A program made the position numbers and the translations under genes. A stretch of DNA of 64,000 nucleotides from positions 3,596,001-3,660,000 of the forward strand of contig NZ_CP162023.1 of assembly GCF_041320275.1 (NCBI RefSeq), in the 5' to 3' direction. The stretch's first letter is position 1. Each line of letters starts with the position of its first letter. Source of the stretch: Mumia sp. Pv4-285 (GTDB lineage Bacteria > Actinomycetota > Actinomycetes > Propionibacteriales > Nocardioidaceae). Of the stretch, positions 63,668 to 64,000 are shown piece after piece. The notes under the pieces are model-generated. The model ran no database searches and was not told where the DNA came from. It saw only the letters and a program-made list of their open reading frames with translations.

Positions 63668-64000
63668 TCAGATCTGCTCGTCGGTCGCCGTCGGTTGGTG
63701 CGCCTCGAGCACGAGCGAGGTCAGCTGGCGGTGGACGTCCTCGACGTGGGGGACGTCGCGGATCTGGAGGCCCGCCTGCTCGCTGGCGTCGTGCACGATC
63801 AGCGTCCCGCAGCCGAGGACCCGGTCCAGCAGGTGCTTCTCGTACGACACGTCGTTGATGCGGGTCAACGGGATGATGCGGCCGGTCCGCGTCAGGAGGC
63901 CCTTCTGCTCGACGAGGCGGCGGTTCGTGACGGTGTACGTCCAGGTGAACCAACGCAGGAACGGCAGCACCGCCCACCACACGATCACGACGAGCGCCAC
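63668..64000 (-). CDS. PH-domain (bPH2-type) membrane protein, cut by the window end
   Basis: The last 110 residues of a protein whose start lies beyond the window. One helix (VIVWWAVLPFLRWF) is followed by the bPH2 strand pattern FTWTYTVTNRRLVEQKGLLT, RINDVSYEKHLLDRVLGCG and TLIVHDASEQAGLQIRDVPH. Such proteins are common, membrane-linked and of unknown function. Probably co-transcribed with the cyclase. Confidence 0.82.
   Translation of the reverse strand: MALVVIVWWAVLPFLRWFTWTYTVTNRRLVEQKGLLTRTGRIIPLTRINDVSYEKHLLDRVLGCGTLIVHDASEQAGLQIRDVPHVEDVHRQLTSLVLEAHQPTATDEQI

Overview
The window reads as a chromosomal segment of a high-GC Gram-positive actinobacterium, most likely a Nocardioidaceae-type organism. 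The evidence is the very high GC, the many GTG starts and 4-base start/stop overlaps, the actinobacterium-specific genes (whiB, mtrA-mtrB-lpqB, fbiA/fbiB for coenzyme F420, DUF3499, TIGR03089, Rv3235-like, DUF5719), and a gene order from about 29 kb to the end that parallels the Mycobacterium secA1-hpf-comF-lpqB-mtrB-mtrA-sahH-manB-whiB2-fbiA-fbiB-lcp-fadE25-purE-purK region. The genus is an inference. I see no rRNA, tRNA, CRISPR array, insertion sequence or prophage.

Region 1 (1-8.4 kb): the 3' part of an acidic low-complexity protein, a 180-kDa-class NAD-glutamate dehydrogenase, a DUF2505 protein, an RDD membrane protein and a protein built on four exact-length 23-residue repeats.

Region 2 (8.4-22.4 kb): a compact catabolic island, the most interesting part of the window. 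A leftward operon encodes a Liv-type (HAAT) ABC importer (livK-livH-livM-livG-livF) followed, with almost every junction overlapping by a few bases, by a Gfo/Idh/MocA oxidoreductase, a DUF993 aldolase-like protein, a TIM-barrel isomerase/epimerase and glycerate kinase. A LacI-family regulator is divergent from it. Next to it are a secreted GSDH (PQQ-type sugar dehydrogenase) plus LamG protein and a secreted ThuA-domain protein. The livK, GSDH and ThuA promoters each carry a pair of AAGCGCTT-type half-palindromes just downstream of the predicted -10 box, so they look like one LacI regulon. The likely scheme is extracellular carbohydrate processing, import, oxidation, aldol cleavage or isomerisation, and entry into glycolysis as phosphoglycerate. 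The substrate is unknown.

Region 3 (22.4-30 kb): a GSA-aminotransferase-like enzyme; a four-gene operon of a SAF-domain protein, a MinD/CpaE-like ATPase, a WS/DGAT acyltransferase with an altered active-site motif and a small DUF6912-like protein; then an excisionase-type HTH protein, an unknown, a LysM membrane protein and an Rv3235-family protein.

Region 4 (30-50.3 kb): conserved core genes. These are secA, a YcaQ-type DNA glycosylase, an orphan NarL-type response regulator, long HPF, comF, the lpqB-mtrB-mtrA cell-envelope signalling operon, ahcY, the SIS-Trm112-manB-DUF3499 cluster, a zincin-family protein without HExxH, DUF5719, a very large membrane GT2 glycosyltransferase and whiB.

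Region 5 (50.3-64 kb): a Q/W-rich membrane protein, then cofD/fbiA interrupted by six perfect 27-bp tandem repeats in frame, cofE/fbiB, TIGR03089, two divergent LCP cell-wall ligases, a FadE25-like acyl-CoA dehydrogenase, a PPOX flavoprotein, a secreted lipase with a CRP/GlxR-like upstream site, purE, purK, a class III adenylate cyclase and a truncated PH-domain membrane protein.
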